Assembly (NCBI RefSeq): GCF_000185305.1
Contig: NZ_GL622200.1
Span: 637,252-701,251, forward strand
DNA from: Aggregatibacter segnis ATCC 33393
GTDB taxonomy: Bacteria; Pseudomonadota; Gammaproteobacteria; Enterobacterales; Pasteurellaceae
Direction: 5' to 3'
DNA: 64,000 nt
A model generated the notes under the pieces. That model had not been told where the DNA came from. It did not search any database and saw only the letters and a program-made list of their open reading frames with translations. A program made the translations under genes and the position numbers. Positions within the stretch are counted from its first letter, which is position 1; each line of letters starts with the position of its first letter. Positions 45,788 to 55,426 of this stretch are shown piece after piece.

Positions 45788-47830
45788 ATGTCAGAGAAAA
45801 TTAATACCAAGCCTTTTATCCTTCATTCCGATTTTAAGCCCTCCGGCGATCAGCCACAAGCCATTGCCAAGCTCGCCGAAAATTTAGAAGACGGCTTGGC
45901 GCACCAAACTTTACTGGGCGTTACCGGCTCCGGAAAAACCTTTACGATTGCCAATGTGATTGCGCAGTTAAACCGACCGGCCATGTTGCTTGCCCCGAAT
46001 AAAACCCTCGCGGCGCAGCTTTATGCGGAAATGAAAGCCTTTTTTCCTGAAAATGCGGTGGAATATTTCGTTTCTTACTATGATTATTACCAACCGGAAG
46101 CCTATGTGCCGAGCAGTGATACCTTCATTGAAAAAGATGCGTCTATTAACGATCAAATCGAGCAGATGCGTTTGTCGGCGACTAAGTCTTTTTTGGAACG
46201 TCGGGATACCATTGTGGTCGCCTCAGTTTCCGCTATTTATGGTTTGGGCGACCCGGATTCTTACTTGCAAATGATGTTGCACTTGCAGCAAGGGGCGATA
46301 ATCAATCAGCGTCAGATTTTGGCGAAGTTGGCAGAATTGCAATATACGCGTAACGATCAGGCGTTTCAGCGCGGTACATTTCGTGTACGTGGGGAAATTA
46401 TCGATATTTTCCCGGCAGAATCCGACGAGCGCGCAGTACGTATCGAATTATTTGATGATGAAATTGAGCGTTTAAGTTTATTCGATCCACTCACAGGAAG
46501 TAGCTTTGGTGCCGTGCCACGTTTCACCGTGTATCCAAAAACGCACTACGTCACACCGCGCGAGCGCATTTTAGATGCCATTGAAAAAATTAAAGTGGAA
46601 CTGGCGCAACGACGGGAATATTTCATTAAAGAGAATAAATTGTTAGAAGAACAACGCATTAGCCAACGTACTCAATTTGATATTGAAATGATGAACGAAT
46701 TGGGCTATTGCTCGGGGATTGAAAACTACTCACGTTATCTGTCGGGCAGAGATGAAGGCGAACCGCCGCCAACCTTATTTGACTATATGCCGTCCGATGC
46801 CATTTTAATTATCGATGAATCTCACGTCACCGTGCCGCAAATCGGCGGGATGTATCGTGGCGACCGTTCCCGTAAAGAAACGTTGGTGGAATATGGCTTC
46901 CGTTTGCCTTCAGCGTTGGATAACCGTCCGTTGCGTTTTGAGGAATTTGAACGTTTGGCTCCGCAAACTATCTATGTTTCGGCTACCCCGGGGCCTTATG
47001 AGCTAGAAAAATCCGGTGCAGAAATTATCGATCAGGTTGTGCGTCCAACAGGCTTACTCGATCCGCAAATTGAAATTCGTCCGGTGTCTATTCAAGTGGA
47101 TGATTTGCTTTCTGAAGCGCGTCAAAGAGCGGATAAAAATGAGCGCGTTTTAGTGACGACGCTGACTAAAAAAATGGCGGAAGATTTAACGGATTATTTG
47201 GATGAACACGGGATTCGAGTGCGTTATTTGCACTCCGATATTGATACCGTAGAGCGGGTAGAAATTATCCGTGATTTGCGCTTAGGCGAATTTGATGTGT
47301 TGGTCGGGATTAACTTATTACGGGAAGGCCTGGATATTCCTGAAGTATCACTCGTGGCTATTTTAGATGCGGATAAGGAAGGCTTCTTGCGCTCCGAACG
47401 TTCTTTGATTCAAACCATCGGACGTGCCGCGCGAAACTTGAATGGTAAAGCGATTTTGTATGCGGACAGCATCACCAAGTCTATGGAAAAAGCCATTACG
47501 GAAACCAATCGCCGCCGTGAAAAACAAACGAAATACAATGAAGATCACGGCATTGTGCCGCAGGCGTTAAATAAAAAAGTGGGCGAATTGTTAGACATCG
47601 GTCAGGGCGCCAATCAAAAAGCGAAAGCCAATAAACAACGCGGAAAAATGGTGGCAGAACCGACCGCACTTTATACGGTGCCAACCTCACCGAAAGAATA
47701 TCAACAACAAATCAAGAAACTGGAACAGCAAATGTATAAATTTGCGCAAGATTTGGAATTTGAAAAAGCCGCTGCGGTGCGGGATCAATTACAGCAATTG
47801 CGGGAAAGTTTTATGCTATCAGGCGAGTAA
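45788..47830 (+). CDS. uvrB: Excinuclease ABC subunit B
   Basis: Damage-verification helicase-like core of nucleotide excision repair. The 680 residues show Walker [11 protein letters not shown] near 44, the beta-hairpin [12 protein letters not shown] near 97, the helicase motifs [10 protein letters not shown] near 343 and [11 protein letters not shown] near 545, and a C-terminal UVR domain ([15 protein letters not shown]). The ATG lies directly after an uptake signal (ACCGCACTTT) and has no clear Shine-Dalgarno sequence. I see no consensus LexA box upstream. Confidence 0.97.
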   Translation: MSEKINTKPFILHSDFKPSGDQPQAIAKLAENLEDGLAHQTLLGVTGSGKTFTIANVIAQLNRPAMLLAPNKTLAAQLYAEMKAFFPENAVEYFVSYYDYYQPEAYVPSSDTFIEKDASINDQIEQMRLSATKSFLERRDTIVVASVSAIYGLGDPDSYLQMMLHLQQGAIINQRQILAKLAELQYTRNDQAFQRGTFRVRGEIIDIFPAESDERAVRIELFDDEIERLSLFDPLTGSSFGAVPRFTVYPKTHYVTPRERILDAIEKIKVELAQRREYFIKENKLLEEQRISQRTQFDIEMMNELGYCSGIENYSRYLSGRDEGEPPPTLFDYMPSDAILIIDESHVTVPQIGGMYRGDRSRKETLVEYGFRLPSALDNRPLRFEEFERLAPQTIYVSATPGPYELEKSGAEIIDQVVRPTGLLDPQIEIRPVSIQVDDLLSEARQRADKNERVLVTTLTKKMAEDLTDYLDEHGIRVRYLHSDIDTVERVEIIRDLRLGEFDVLVGINLLREGLDIPEVSLVAILDADKEGFLRSERSLIQTIGRAARNLNGKAILYADSITKSMEKAITETNRRREKQTKYNEDHGIVPQALNKKVGELLDIGQGANQKAKANKQRGKMVAEPTALYTVPTSPKEYQQQIKKLEQQMYKFAQDLEFEKAAAVRDQLQQLRESFMLSGE

Positions 47831-47861
47831 AAGTGCGGTCGTTTTTTCCGGTATTTTTAAT

Positions 47862-47890
47862 AAAAAAGGCGAAATCAATTCGCCTTTTTT
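47862..47890. terminator. Bidirectional terminator, uvrB and degP
   Basis: AAAAAAGGCGAA pairs with TTCGCCTTTTTT around a 5-base loop between convergent genes. Confidence 0.9.
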
Positions 47891-47905
47891 GTTTTTTAAA
47901 GATGC

Positions 47906-49291
47906 TTATTGCACTAACAAATAGAAGTTGCTGTCACCACGGATAATGTTTAATGCAATGGCGGACGGTTTGCTATCCAAGGCTTTGCGCAATTGACCTA
48001 AGTTTTCGACTTTTTGGCGGTTAATGCCAATGATGACATCGCCATTTTTCAAACCACGTTGTTCCGCTAAAGAATTTGGTTTGATTTTTCCAATAGACAC
48101 GCCTTTCATGCCTTTTTCATCGTAGTTATTCAATTCTGCGCCATCCAATGCCGGTAATAGGCTATTGGCGGTGGTTTGGGTTTGCTCGTCTGATTGTAAC
48201 GTAACTTTGGCGGTATTGGATTTGCCATCACGTAAATAGGTCAGCTCAATTTGTTTACCTGCGCCGGAAGTCGCGATTTTGGCACGCATTTCCGCAAAGC
48301 TAGAAATCGCTTGACCGTTCATTGCTGTGATGACATCGCCTGCTTTTAAGCCGGCTTTATCGGCAGCAGAGCCCGGCATCACTTCGCTCACGAAAGCACC
48401 TTTTTTTGCTTCGATATCAAAAGCTTGAGCTAAATCGGCATTTAATTCTCCGCCTTTAATGCCTAACATACCGCGACGAACTTCACCAAATTCAAGAATT
48501 TGTTGCACGAGATTGTTCGCCATGTTGCTCGGAATCGCAAACGCAATACCCGCGTTGCCGCCACTTGGAGAAATAATGGCGGTATTAATGCCGATGAGTT
48601 CGCCGTTTAAATTGACGAGCGGGCCACCGGAGTTACCACGGTTTACGGCAGCATCTGTTTGAATATAGTTTTCGTATGTGCCGCTGTCAGAGCCCATGGA
48701 GCGACCTAAAGCAGACACGATACCGGAGGTCACGGTTTGTCCTAAACCGAACGGATTACCAATAGCAACCGTGAAATCGCCTACGCGTAATTTATCGGAA
48801 TCCGCGAGTTTAAGTGCGGTCAAATTTTTCGGATTTTCTACTTGAATCAATGCCACATCAGACATTTCGTCAGCACCGATCACTTTCGCTTTAAATTCGC
48901 GGCCATCGTGTAATTGCACGGTAATTTTGTCGGCATCTTTAATCACGTGGTTGTTTGTTAATACATAACCTTTTTCCGCATTGATAATGGCGCCGGAACC
49001 AATACCTTTGAAATTACGCGGTGCGCGATTGCGATCGAACATGTCCGGGCCAAAGAAGAATTTAAATTCTTCCGGAATATCATCATCCATTTCAGCTGAA
49101 CTGCCTTTTTGTTTTCCTTCGACGGAAATAGACACCACGGAAGGTAATACTTTTTCCAGCATTGGTGCCAAGCTTGGAAGTTGCTGTCCTGCTACGATGG
49201 AAACTGGTGTTTCTGCTTGGCTCATCATTGGGGTTGTTAAAATGCTTAATCCGAGAGCAATGCCGGTTAAAACAAAATGACGTTTTTTCAT
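47906..49291 (-). CDS. degP: Periplasmic serine protease/chaperone of the DegP/HtrA family
   Basis: Envelope quality-control protease, 461 residues. A signal peptide (MKKRHFVLTGIALGLSILTTPMMSQA) is followed by the trypsin-like domain with the triad His in TNNHVIKDADK, Asp in MSDVALIQV and Ser in GNSGGPLVN, then two PDZ domains (PGSAADKAGLKAGDVI and LAEQRGLKNGDVIIGI). It could equally be called DegQ: the zapG neighbour is the DegQ-side neighbour in E. coli, and the short Q-loop region supports that. ATG 49291 follows GGAGAA; the ATG at 49333 would spoil the signal peptide. Confidence 0.92.
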   Translation of the reverse strand: MKKRHFVLTGIALGLSILTTPMMSQAETPVSIVAGQQLPSLAPMLEKVLPSVVSISVEGKQKGSSAEMDDDIPEEFKFFFGPDMFDRNRAPRNFKGIGSGAIINAEKGYVLTNNHVIKDADKITVQLHDGREFKAKVIGADEMSDVALIQVENPKNLTALKLADSDKLRVGDFTVAIGNPFGLGQTVTSGIVSALGRSMGSDSGTYENYIQTDAAVNRGNSGGPLVNLNGELIGINTAIISPSGGNAGIAFAIPSNMANNLVQQILEFGEVRRGMLGIKGGELNADLAQAFDIEAKKGAFVSEVMPGSAADKAGLKAGDVITAMNGQAISSFAEMRAKIATSGAGKQIELTYLRDGKSNTAKVTLQSDEQTQTTANSLLPALDGAELNNYDEKGMKGVSIGKIKPNSLAEQRGLKNGDVIIGINRQKVENLGQLRKALDSKPSAIALNIIRGDSNFYLLVQ

Positions 49292-49451
49292 TAAATGTTC
49301 TCCAATCAAAAAAAATAAAAAACGAAATCTCAATGAGTTTCGGTGATGACTATGACAAGTAAAATGGTTGAATGTTCTTGGTTTTTTATTTAATTCATGA
49401 GGAAAAAGAAAAGTGCGGTGAGTTTTTTTAATAAATGTTCAAACAATAAAA

Positions 49452-49471
49452 CGCCCTTCAATTGAAGGGCG
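49452..49471 (-). terminator. Terminator after zapG
   Basis: CGCCCTTCAA and TTGAAGGGCG are perfect complements; TTTTATTG follows on the minus strand. Confidence 0.8.
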
Positions 49472-49480
49472 CTTATTGAA

Positions 49481-49888
49481 TTATCTTTCTGCCTTGAATA
49501 AACCTGAAGAACCTTCGGAATAGTCTTTCGGTGGATCTTCTGTTTTAGACGGGGAAACGTTGCCTTTTTCATCCAATAAACTGTGTTGGAACAAGGTGCT
49601 GTCGTTCAGTTCCGGCAGTAGTTGAGTCGAGGAGCGTGCAAGATGTTGGTACAGTTTTTGATAATCTTGCGCAAGAGATTTCAACAAATCGGCGCTTTCC
49701 GCAAAATGTTTTTCCAATTGTTGTTTTTGGCTTTCCAATTGCTCTTTTGCGACTCGCAATTCCGCTTCGGTTTTCACTTGTTTTTTGGTGGACTCTTTTG
49801 TGAGTCGTAATAAGAAATAACCAATAACAAAACCCACCACCAAACCGATTAACGCGGCTTGCCACATTTCAGCTGTCCAAGTTTGCAT
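49481..49888 (-). CDS. zapG: ZapG/YhcB (DUF1043) cell-division membrane protein
   Basis: A 135-residue protein with one N-terminal membrane helix (about 10-28, ALIGLVVGFVIGYFLL) followed by a Lys/Glu/Gln-rich coiled coil to about 85, then a polar tail. This matches E. coli YhcB (ZapG), which links cell division, shape and envelope synthesis. It lies immediately upstream of the degP-family gene on the same strand, as yhcB and degQ do in E. coli. The start follows GAGGAGG. Confidence 0.88.
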   Translation of the reverse strand: MQTWTAEMWQAALIGLVVGFVIGYFLLRLTKESTKKQVKTEAELRVAKEQLESQKQQLEKHFAESADLLKSLAQDYQKLYQHLARSSTQLLPELNDSTLFQHSLLDEKGNVSPSKTEDPPKDYSEGSSGLFKAER

Positions 49889-49992
49889 AAATAACCTCCT
49901 CTAATTTATGTGAAACAATTGGCTAAATCATAGCCTGAACCGCTTTCTATTTCCATGTGTTAGATCACAGAACGAAAATTTTCCGGGAAATA

Positions 49993-50018
49993 AAAGGGCG
50001 AATATTCTTTCGCCCTTT
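49993..50018 (-). terminator. Terminator after ycaO
   Basis: AAAGGGCGAA pairs with TTCGCCCTTT around a 6-base loop; T-rich sequence follows on the minus strand. Confidence 0.82.
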
Positions 50019-50045
50019 AAAAACATTTTGAAAAATGACCGCACT

Positions 50046-51809
50046 TTATGACCAATTTTCGCGTTTTGCTTTTTGTAATTTGGCGTAGGCAGCCAGTAAT
50101 TTTTGATGCTCATCGAAATTGGCAAGGGTTTCATCGCTAGCAGGCAAATTATAGAACGGATTTCCACCTTGAATCGCGCCCCACGCAAATGCTACCGCGT
50201 CTTTGCCGTACATTTTCTCGAACACCGAACGATATTGTTGCGGATCGCGGTGTTCATCCATAAACAATTCAAGGCTGCTGATTAAGCAACGATAATAGTT
50301 GGCGCGTTCGGCGGTGAACACGGAGCTGTTCATGTTATATGTCCAGTTCGCCCAGTCTAATGCCATGGCCAAGTCGCCTAACGCGAGATAAAGCATGGAT
50401 TTTAATTCGCCGATGCGCAAGGTTGTCCAGCCGCTGGCTTTCGGTGCCACGATGCCGATAAATTCGCGTACGCGGGTGGCATCGTCAATGCCTTGTTCAT
50501 CCAGTTCCCCCAGCAGTTCTTGATAGGTTTCTTGGTCGTGGTGAAAGTGCGGTAAATCCAACAGGATTTCACGCCAGTCCATGCCCATGTTGCTGTTGGC
50601 GTAAATTAAGTCGTCTGCCGGATAAATATCGGACATGCCCGGCACGATGATGCGGCAGGCGTAAACACCTAAGTGGTTATAGTCCATGATGTAAACCTCT
50701 TTGCTTTCCTCGCGGAGAATCGTCATGAGGTTATCATATTCTTCATGGGTATCTTTGCCGGAGAAGTTCCAATCGGCGAACTCGTAATCCGGAGTGTCTT
50801 TGAATAAATCCCAAGAAATTAAACCGCTAGAATCAATGAAGTGGGTTTCCAAATTGGCGTGTTCGGCCACATCATCGTTATTGAATGACGGCGGGGCGAA
50901 AACGTCTAACTCTTTTAGGCTACGACCTTGTAATAATTCCGTGACGGTGCGCTCTAATGCCACTTGGAATTTTGGGTGTGCCCCGAAAGAGGCAAAACAC
51001 GTGCCATTGGTCGGGTTGAGCAAAATGACACAAATCACCGGATATTTGCCGCCAAGAGAGGCGTCATACGCCAAAATCGGGAAACCTTCCTGTTCCAGTT
51101 TGTCGATAGAGGCTTGAATGGAAGGATAATGAGCCATCACTTCCTGCGGAATTAACGGCAGGCTGATCGCTTCGGCGATGATTTTATTTTTCACATAGCG
51201 CTCAAACACTTCGGACAATCCCTGCACGCGCGCTTCAAATTGGCTGTTGCCAGCGGACATGCCATTGGAAACATAGAGGTTAGAGATAATATTTTGCGGA
51301 ATATACACCATCTGTTGATCTGATTGGCGTACATAAGGCAGCGCGACAATACCTCGCTCATAGTTGCCTGATTGTAAATCCACCAAAAGTTCAGGTGTCA
51401 GCTCCTGATTCGGATCGAAATGTTCAAATAAATGATCGTCTAAAATGCCTTGAGGCAACAACGCCTCGTCTTCAATCGGGAACCATTTTTCGTTTGGATA
51501 GTGCACAAAATCGCTGTTGGCAATGTCTTGCCCTAAATAGAAATCCGTCCAGAAATAGTTGGTGGAAAGACGCTCAAAATATTCGCCCAATGCGGAAGCT
51601 AATGCCGCTTTTTTACTGGCGCCCTTGCCGTTGGTGAAACATTGCGGACAGTCTTTGTCGCGAACATGTACCGACCACACGTTTGGCACGGGATTTAACC
51701 ACGAGGCTTCTTCAATGTTAAAGCCAAGTGCGGTCAGTTTTTGTTGAAATTTTTCAATACTTTCCTCAAGGGCGGCATCTTTGCCGGGAATAAAAGTTTG
51801 TTCGGTCAT
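50046..51809 (-). CDS. ycaO: YcaO-type cyclodehydratase-like protein (RimO accessory)
   Basis: A 587-residue stand-alone YcaO protein, close to E. coli YcaO (586). The N-terminal ATP-grasp-like YcaO core includes CFTNGKGASKKAALASALGEYFER near 55 and ARVQGLSEVFERYVK near 190, with a C-terminal TPR-like region. YcaO members bind ATP and form azolines in peptide natural products; E. coli YcaO instead helps RimO methylthiolate ribosomal protein S12. No precursor peptide or partner genes are near, so the S12 role is the better guess. Confidence 0.93.
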   Translation of the reverse strand: MTEQTFIPGKDAALEESIEKFQQKLTALGFNIEEASWLNPVPNVWSVHVRDKDCPQCFTNGKGASKKAALASALGEYFERLSTNYFWTDFYLGQDIANSDFVHYPNEKWFPIEDEALLPQGILDDHLFEHFDPNQELTPELLVDLQSGNYERGIVALPYVRQSDQQMVYIPQNIISNLYVSNGMSAGNSQFEARVQGLSEVFERYVKNKIIAEAISLPLIPQEVMAHYPSIQASIDKLEQEGFPILAYDASLGGKYPVICVILLNPTNGTCFASFGAHPKFQVALERTVTELLQGRSLKELDVFAPPSFNNDDVAEHANLETHFIDSSGLISWDLFKDTPDYEFADWNFSGKDTHEEYDNLMTILREESKEVYIMDYNHLGVYACRIIVPGMSDIYPADDLIYANSNMGMDWREILLDLPHFHHDQETYQELLGELDEQGIDDATRVREFIGIVAPKASGWTTLRIGELKSMLYLALGDLAMALDWANWTYNMNSSVFTAERANYYRCLISSLELFMDEHRDPQQYRSVFEKMYGKDAVAFAWGAIQGGNPFYNLPASDETLANFDEHQKLLAAYAKLQKAKRENWS

Positions 51810-51860
51810 AATGTTCCTATTTTTGATGTATTTTTTTCTTGAATCGCCAAGAAAATATGA

Positions 51861-51897
51861 ATTTTTCCCCTCTTCCGTAAATGGGTGAGGGGAAAGT
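51861..51897. repeat. Dispersed imperfect palindrome (copy 2)
   Basis: ATTTTTCCCCTCTTCCGTAA then ATGGGTGAGGGGAAAGT repeats, with changes, the core TCCCCTCTTNNGTAAANGGG of the element at 36566-36606. It lies between manA and ycaO. Confidence 0.5.
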
Positions 51898-51907
51898 GTA
51901 ACTAAAT

Positions 51908-53110
51908 TTAAAGCGGCAGCCCGGCGAGCACGGCATAACCTTCTTGCATGCCATGTACGCGATAGTCTGTATCTGCTTCAATAAACGCCGCTTGCCCTTG
52001 TTTCAACGTGAGTTTTTGTTGTGCGGCTTCCAATGTGATTTCGCCCGCCATCACTAAGAGAATCGTGCCGTTTAAAGTGCGGTCGGAAATCTCGGTGTTT
52101 TTTGCGTAAGGCATATTGCTCAAGGCAAAATCGGCAATGGGCGTGGGGTAGGTGTAAACCTGATTTTTAGGCGCCGGCGCGATAATTTGAGGGACGATTT
52201 CACTGCAATCAATGATTTTTAGTAATTGTTCGATATCAACGTGTTTTGGCGTTAGACCGCCACGAATGACGTTGTCGGAACAGGCCATTAGTTCAATATT
52301 TTGTCCGCGTAAATAAGCATGTGGCACACCAGCTGCTTGGAAAATACCTTCGCCGACCTGCAAATTAACAATGTTGAACAAGTAGAAACTCATTAAACCT
52401 GCATCTAACTTGTCGAGGGAAATCTGCATGGCGTGTAATGTGTAAAGCATCCAGTAGTCTGGATCCTGCATGGCAAGCTGATTTTGCTCGTAAGCCTTCT
52501 GTTGGCTATCAATAATCGGCAAGAGCCATTGTGCTAATTGATCTTGTGTTGCCAACATAATGTCTGCGTAAAAATCCGCTAAATCTTGCGAGGCTAATTT
52601 TGTTGCCAGATCCGCAAGTGACGGGCGTTGACGTAACGTATCGAGAATTTGGGCTTTGGTTTTAAAACCATGTAAAAGCCAAAAATCGGACAAAGCAATC
52701 ATCATTTCCGGCTTATGGTTATCGTCCTTATAGGTGCGCTTCGGATCATTTAACGGAATGCCTACTACATTTTCTTGCGCGAAGCCGATTTTAGCTTGTT
52801 CTTTGGTTGGGTGTAACTGAATGGAAAGCGGATTGGCAACATCTAAAACTTTCAGCAAATAAGGCAAATTATCCCCAAATAATTGGCGGCTTTGTTGTCC
52901 AAGTGCGGTGGGATTTTGGTGTAAAAAATCGTCTAATGATATTTCCTCTTTTGTGCCAATAACCTGTGACGGTGCCGATGGGTGAGCGCCAAGCCAGTAT
53001 TCGGCATAGTGAGATTCAGTTTTATCAATATGCAATAAATGAGGAATATAACGTTCACCGCCCCACACATAATGTTGAAGGCGACCATTCAGCGGATAAA
53101 TACCTGCCAT
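51908..53110 (-). CDS. manA: Mannose-6-phosphate isomerase
   Basis: Type I zinc isomerase interconverting mannose-6-phosphate and fructose-6-phosphate. The 400 residues show LHHYVWGGER near 13, the metal-site region IQLHPTKEQA near 97 with conserved Gln and His, and the later GVPHAYLRG near 262. It is the usual length for the family (about 390). The downstream ycaO gene is about 100 bases away. Its role here is mannose or mannose-derived surface sugar metabolism. Confidence 0.95.
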   Translation of the reverse strand: MAGIYPLNGRLQHYVWGGERYIPHLLHIDKTESHYAEYWLGAHPSAPSQVIGTKEEISLDDFLHQNPTALGQQSRQLFGDNLPYLLKVLDVANPLSIQLHPTKEQAKIGFAQENVVGIPLNDPKRTYKDDNHKPEMMIALSDFWLLHGFKTKAQILDTLRQRPSLADLATKLASQDLADFYADIMLATQDQLAQWLLPIIDSQQKAYEQNQLAMQDPDYWMLYTLHAMQISLDKLDAGLMSFYLFNIVNLQVGEGIFQAAGVPHAYLRGQNIELMACSDNVIRGGLTPKHVDIEQLLKIIDCSEIVPQIIAPAPKNQVYTYPTPIADFALSNMPYAKNTEISDRTLNGTILLVMAGEITLEAAQQKLTLKQGQAAFIEADTDYRVHGMQEGYAVLAGLPL

Positions 53111-53291
53111 AATTTGCTCTCTGTTAGATTTGCTGTTCTATAAAATCGGGGCGCATTCTAGCATATTCTCACCTTTGGCTGTTGCTATAGAAAAGCTTTT
53201 TTTATACATTTAGCAGCGTCTAACATTTCTTTTTTAACCAAATTAAATGTAGACGTTTCAGACCATTGAATGAACCCTAGGAGGAATAAAC

Positions 53292-53630
53292 ATGGCACAA
53301 GGACATTATGAATTAAAAGTCGCGAAAGACGGTCAATTTATGTTCAATTTGATTGCTACTAACGGACAAGTGATCTTAACCAGCGAGCTTTACAAAACCA
53401 AAGCCTCTGCGCAAAACGGCATTGCCTCCGTGCAGAAAAATGGCGTTGATGAGAAAAATTTTGAATTTCGCACGACAAAAAGCGATCAACCGTATTTCGT
53501 GTTGAAAGCGGCTAACCATCAAGAAATCGGTCGTAGCCAATATTATTCCTCACAGGCCGCCGCACAAAAAGGCGTGGAATCCGTGATGAATAATGCTTCA
53601 ACCGAAGATATTCGTGAAATTGCGGCATAA
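53292..53630 (+). CDS. YegP-family protein (two DUF1508 repeats)
   Basis: A 112-residue cytoplasmic protein made of two copies of DUF1508: residues 4-52 (GHYELKVAKDGQFMFNLIATN... ending ASVQKNG) and residues 57-105 (FEFRTTKSDQPYFVLKAANHQ... ending SVMNNAS). The fold is known from structural genomics but the function is not. The start follows TAGGAGG, which predicts strong translation. Terminator follows. Confidence 0.88.
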   Translation: MAQGHYELKVAKDGQFMFNLIATNGQVILTSELYKTKASAQNGIASVQKNGVDEKNFEFRTTKSDQPYFVLKAANHQEIGRSQYYSSQAAAQKGVESVMNNASTEDIREIAA

Positions 53631-53652
53631 CATGCAAGAATAAATAAACATT

Positions 53653-53678
53653 ATCGGCACTGAGGTGCCGATTTTTTT
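53653..53678 (+). terminator. Terminator after the YegP-like gene
   Basis: ATCGGCAC pairs with GTGCCGAT around a 4-base loop, then seven T. Confidence 0.88.
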
Positions 53679-53724
53679 ATCTAAAATCAGTGTGTTAATC
53701 AGAAAACAGGTTTTCTTTTTAAAA

Positions 53725-53740
53725 TGCGATCTTCATCATA
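53725..53740. promoter_or_regulatory. Possible weak CRP site upstream of ptsG
   Basis: TGCGATCTTCATCATA agrees with TGTGA-N6-TCACA at 8 of 10 fixed positions, about 120 bases upstream of the ptsG start. Confidence 0.3.
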
Positions 53741-53861
53741 TTTTTTACTGACGTATTGAAGTAATATTCCACAAAGCACTTTGCCTTTGAAGGGAAAACA
53801 CCAGATCTGGTAAGTGTGGTATTTGGGGCATAAACCATGTCGTAAATTAAGGAGAAAACGT

Positions 53862-55355
53862 ATGTTTAAACAGCTTCAACAGGTTGGTAAGGCATTTATG
53901 TTGCCGATTGCCATTTTACCTGCAGCCGGTTTGTTACTAGGGATTGGGGGCGCATTGTCCAATAAAGCCACCGTGCAAGCCTATCCATTATTGGATCATT
54001 CTGTTTTGCAAGGTGTGTTTCAGATCATGTCGGCAGCCGGTTCGGTGGTGTTCGGCAATTTGGCATTATTGCTTTGTATCGGTTTGGGCATTGGTTTAGC
54101 CAAACGGGATAAAGGGGTTGCGGCGTTGGCGGCAACCGTCGGCTATTTGATCATGACCGGTACGATTGCAGCATTGATTCCGCTGTTCTCACCGGAAACC
54201 AAAGGAATTGATACAGGGGTGATCGGTGCTTTGGTGATGGGCTTGATTACCGTCAAACTGCACAATAAATATCATAATATTCAATTGCCTCAAATTTTAG
54301 GCTTCTTCGGCGGTTCACGTTTTGTACCGATTGTCACCTCCTTTGCGGCGATTTTTGTCGGCGCCATCTTCTTTTTAATTTGGCCGACATTTCAAAATTG
54401 GTTGTTGTCTGCCGGTGAACATATTGCTTCTATGGGCGCAATCGGAACATTCTTTTATGGCTTCCTCATGCGCTTATGTGGTGCAGTAGGCTTACACCAC
54501 ATGATTTATCCGTTATTTTGGTACACCGAATTAGGCGGTACGGAAATCGTGAATGGTGAAACCATTATCGGCGCACAAAAAATCTTCTTTGCCCAATTGG
54601 CGGATCCGAATCACCAAGGTTTATTTACCGAAGGTACACGTTTCTTCGCCGGCCGTTTTGACACCATGATGTTCGGCTTGCCGGCAGCTTGTTTGGCGAT
54701 GTATCACTGTGTGCCGAAAGCGCGCCGTAAAGCCATTGGCGGGTTATTCCTTGGTGCAGCGTTGACCTCTTTTATTACAGGAATCACCGAGCCTATTGAA
54801 TTTATGTTCTTATTCGTTGCACCTTGGTTGTATGTTTTCCACGCCTTTTTAGACGGCGTTTCCTTCTACATTGCCGACATTTTGAATATTTCCATCGGTA
54901 ACACGTTCTCCGGCGGATTTATTGACTTCCTGTTATTTGGGATCTTACAAGGCAATGAAAATACCAACTGGTTTAATGTGATTTGGGTCGGCGTATGTTG
55001 GGCGGCGCTATATTATTTCAGCTTCCGTTTCTTAATTACCCAATTTAATGTGATGACTCCGGGACGTGCAGAAGAGCAAGAAGAGAGCGTGGAACAACAA
55101 ACCTCTTCTTTAACGGAAAACGCCCACGAGATCATCAGAGCCCTAGGTAGTGCAGAAAATATTGAGAACGTGGATGCTTGCATTACTCGTTTGCGGGTGG
55201 CGGTGAAAGATGTCAAATTAGTGGATAAACCACGCTTAAAAGCGTTAGGTGCCGTTGAAGTGTTGGAAGTCGGTGGTGGCGTTCAAGCGGTTTATGGTGC
55301 TAAAGCAGTATTATATAAAAGCGAGATTAACCAGATTTTAGGTAAAGAAGATTAA
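53862..55355 (+). CDS. ptsG: PTS system glucose-family EIICB permease
   Basis: A 497-residue PTS permease: EIIC membrane domain (about 10-390, with GLHHMIYPLFWYTELGG and TSFITGITEPIEFMFLF) followed by an EIIB domain with the phosphorylated cysteine in NVDACITRLRVAVK. No EIIA domain is fused, so phosphate must come from a separate EIIA such as Crr. The sequence seems nearer to Gram-positive glucose/maltose EIICB proteins than to E. coli PtsG, so the substrate may be glucose or a glucoside. H. influenzae lacks such a permease, as far as I recall. The ATG follows AAGGAG. Confidence 0.88.
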   Translation: MFKQLQQVGKAFMLPIAILPAAGLLLGIGGALSNKATVQAYPLLDHSVLQGVFQIMSAAGSVVFGNLALLLCIGLGIGLAKRDKGVAALAATVGYLIMTGTIAALIPLFSPETKGIDTGVIGALVMGLITVKLHNKYHNIQLPQILGFFGGSRFVPIVTSFAAIFVGAIFFLIWPTFQNWLLSAGEHIASMGAIGTFFYGFLMRLCGAVGLHHMIYPLFWYTELGGTEIVNGETIIGAQKIFFAQLADPNHQGLFTEGTRFFAGRFDTMMFGLPAACLAMYHCVPKARRKAIGGLFLGAALTSFITGITEPIEFMFLFVAPWLYVFHAFLDGVSFYIADILNISIGNTFSGGFIDFLLFGILQGNENTNWFNVIWVGVCWAALYYFSFRFLITQFNVMTPGRAEEQEESVEQQTSSLTENAHEIIRALGSAENIENVDACITRLRVAVKDVKLVDKPRLKALGAVEVLEVGGGVQAVYGAKAVLYKSEINQILGKED

Positions 55356-55378
55356 TTTTTTCTTCGCTATGAATGTGA

Positions 55379-55418
55379 ACGGTCAGAAATAGATTTATTT
55401 CTGACCGTTATTTTTTTC
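55379..55418. terminator. Bidirectional terminator after ptsG
   Basis: ACGGTCAGAAATA pairs with TATTTCTGACCGT around a 4-base loop, then a T-run; it also serves the convergent methyltransferase gene. Confidence 0.9.
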
Positions 55419-55426
55419 TTCAAAGA

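Noticed and set aside
50046-51809. A YcaO-based thiazole/oxazole peptide cluster
   Set aside because: There is no precursor peptide, dehydrogenase, transporter or E1-like partner nearby, and the length matches the stand-alone E. coli YcaO.
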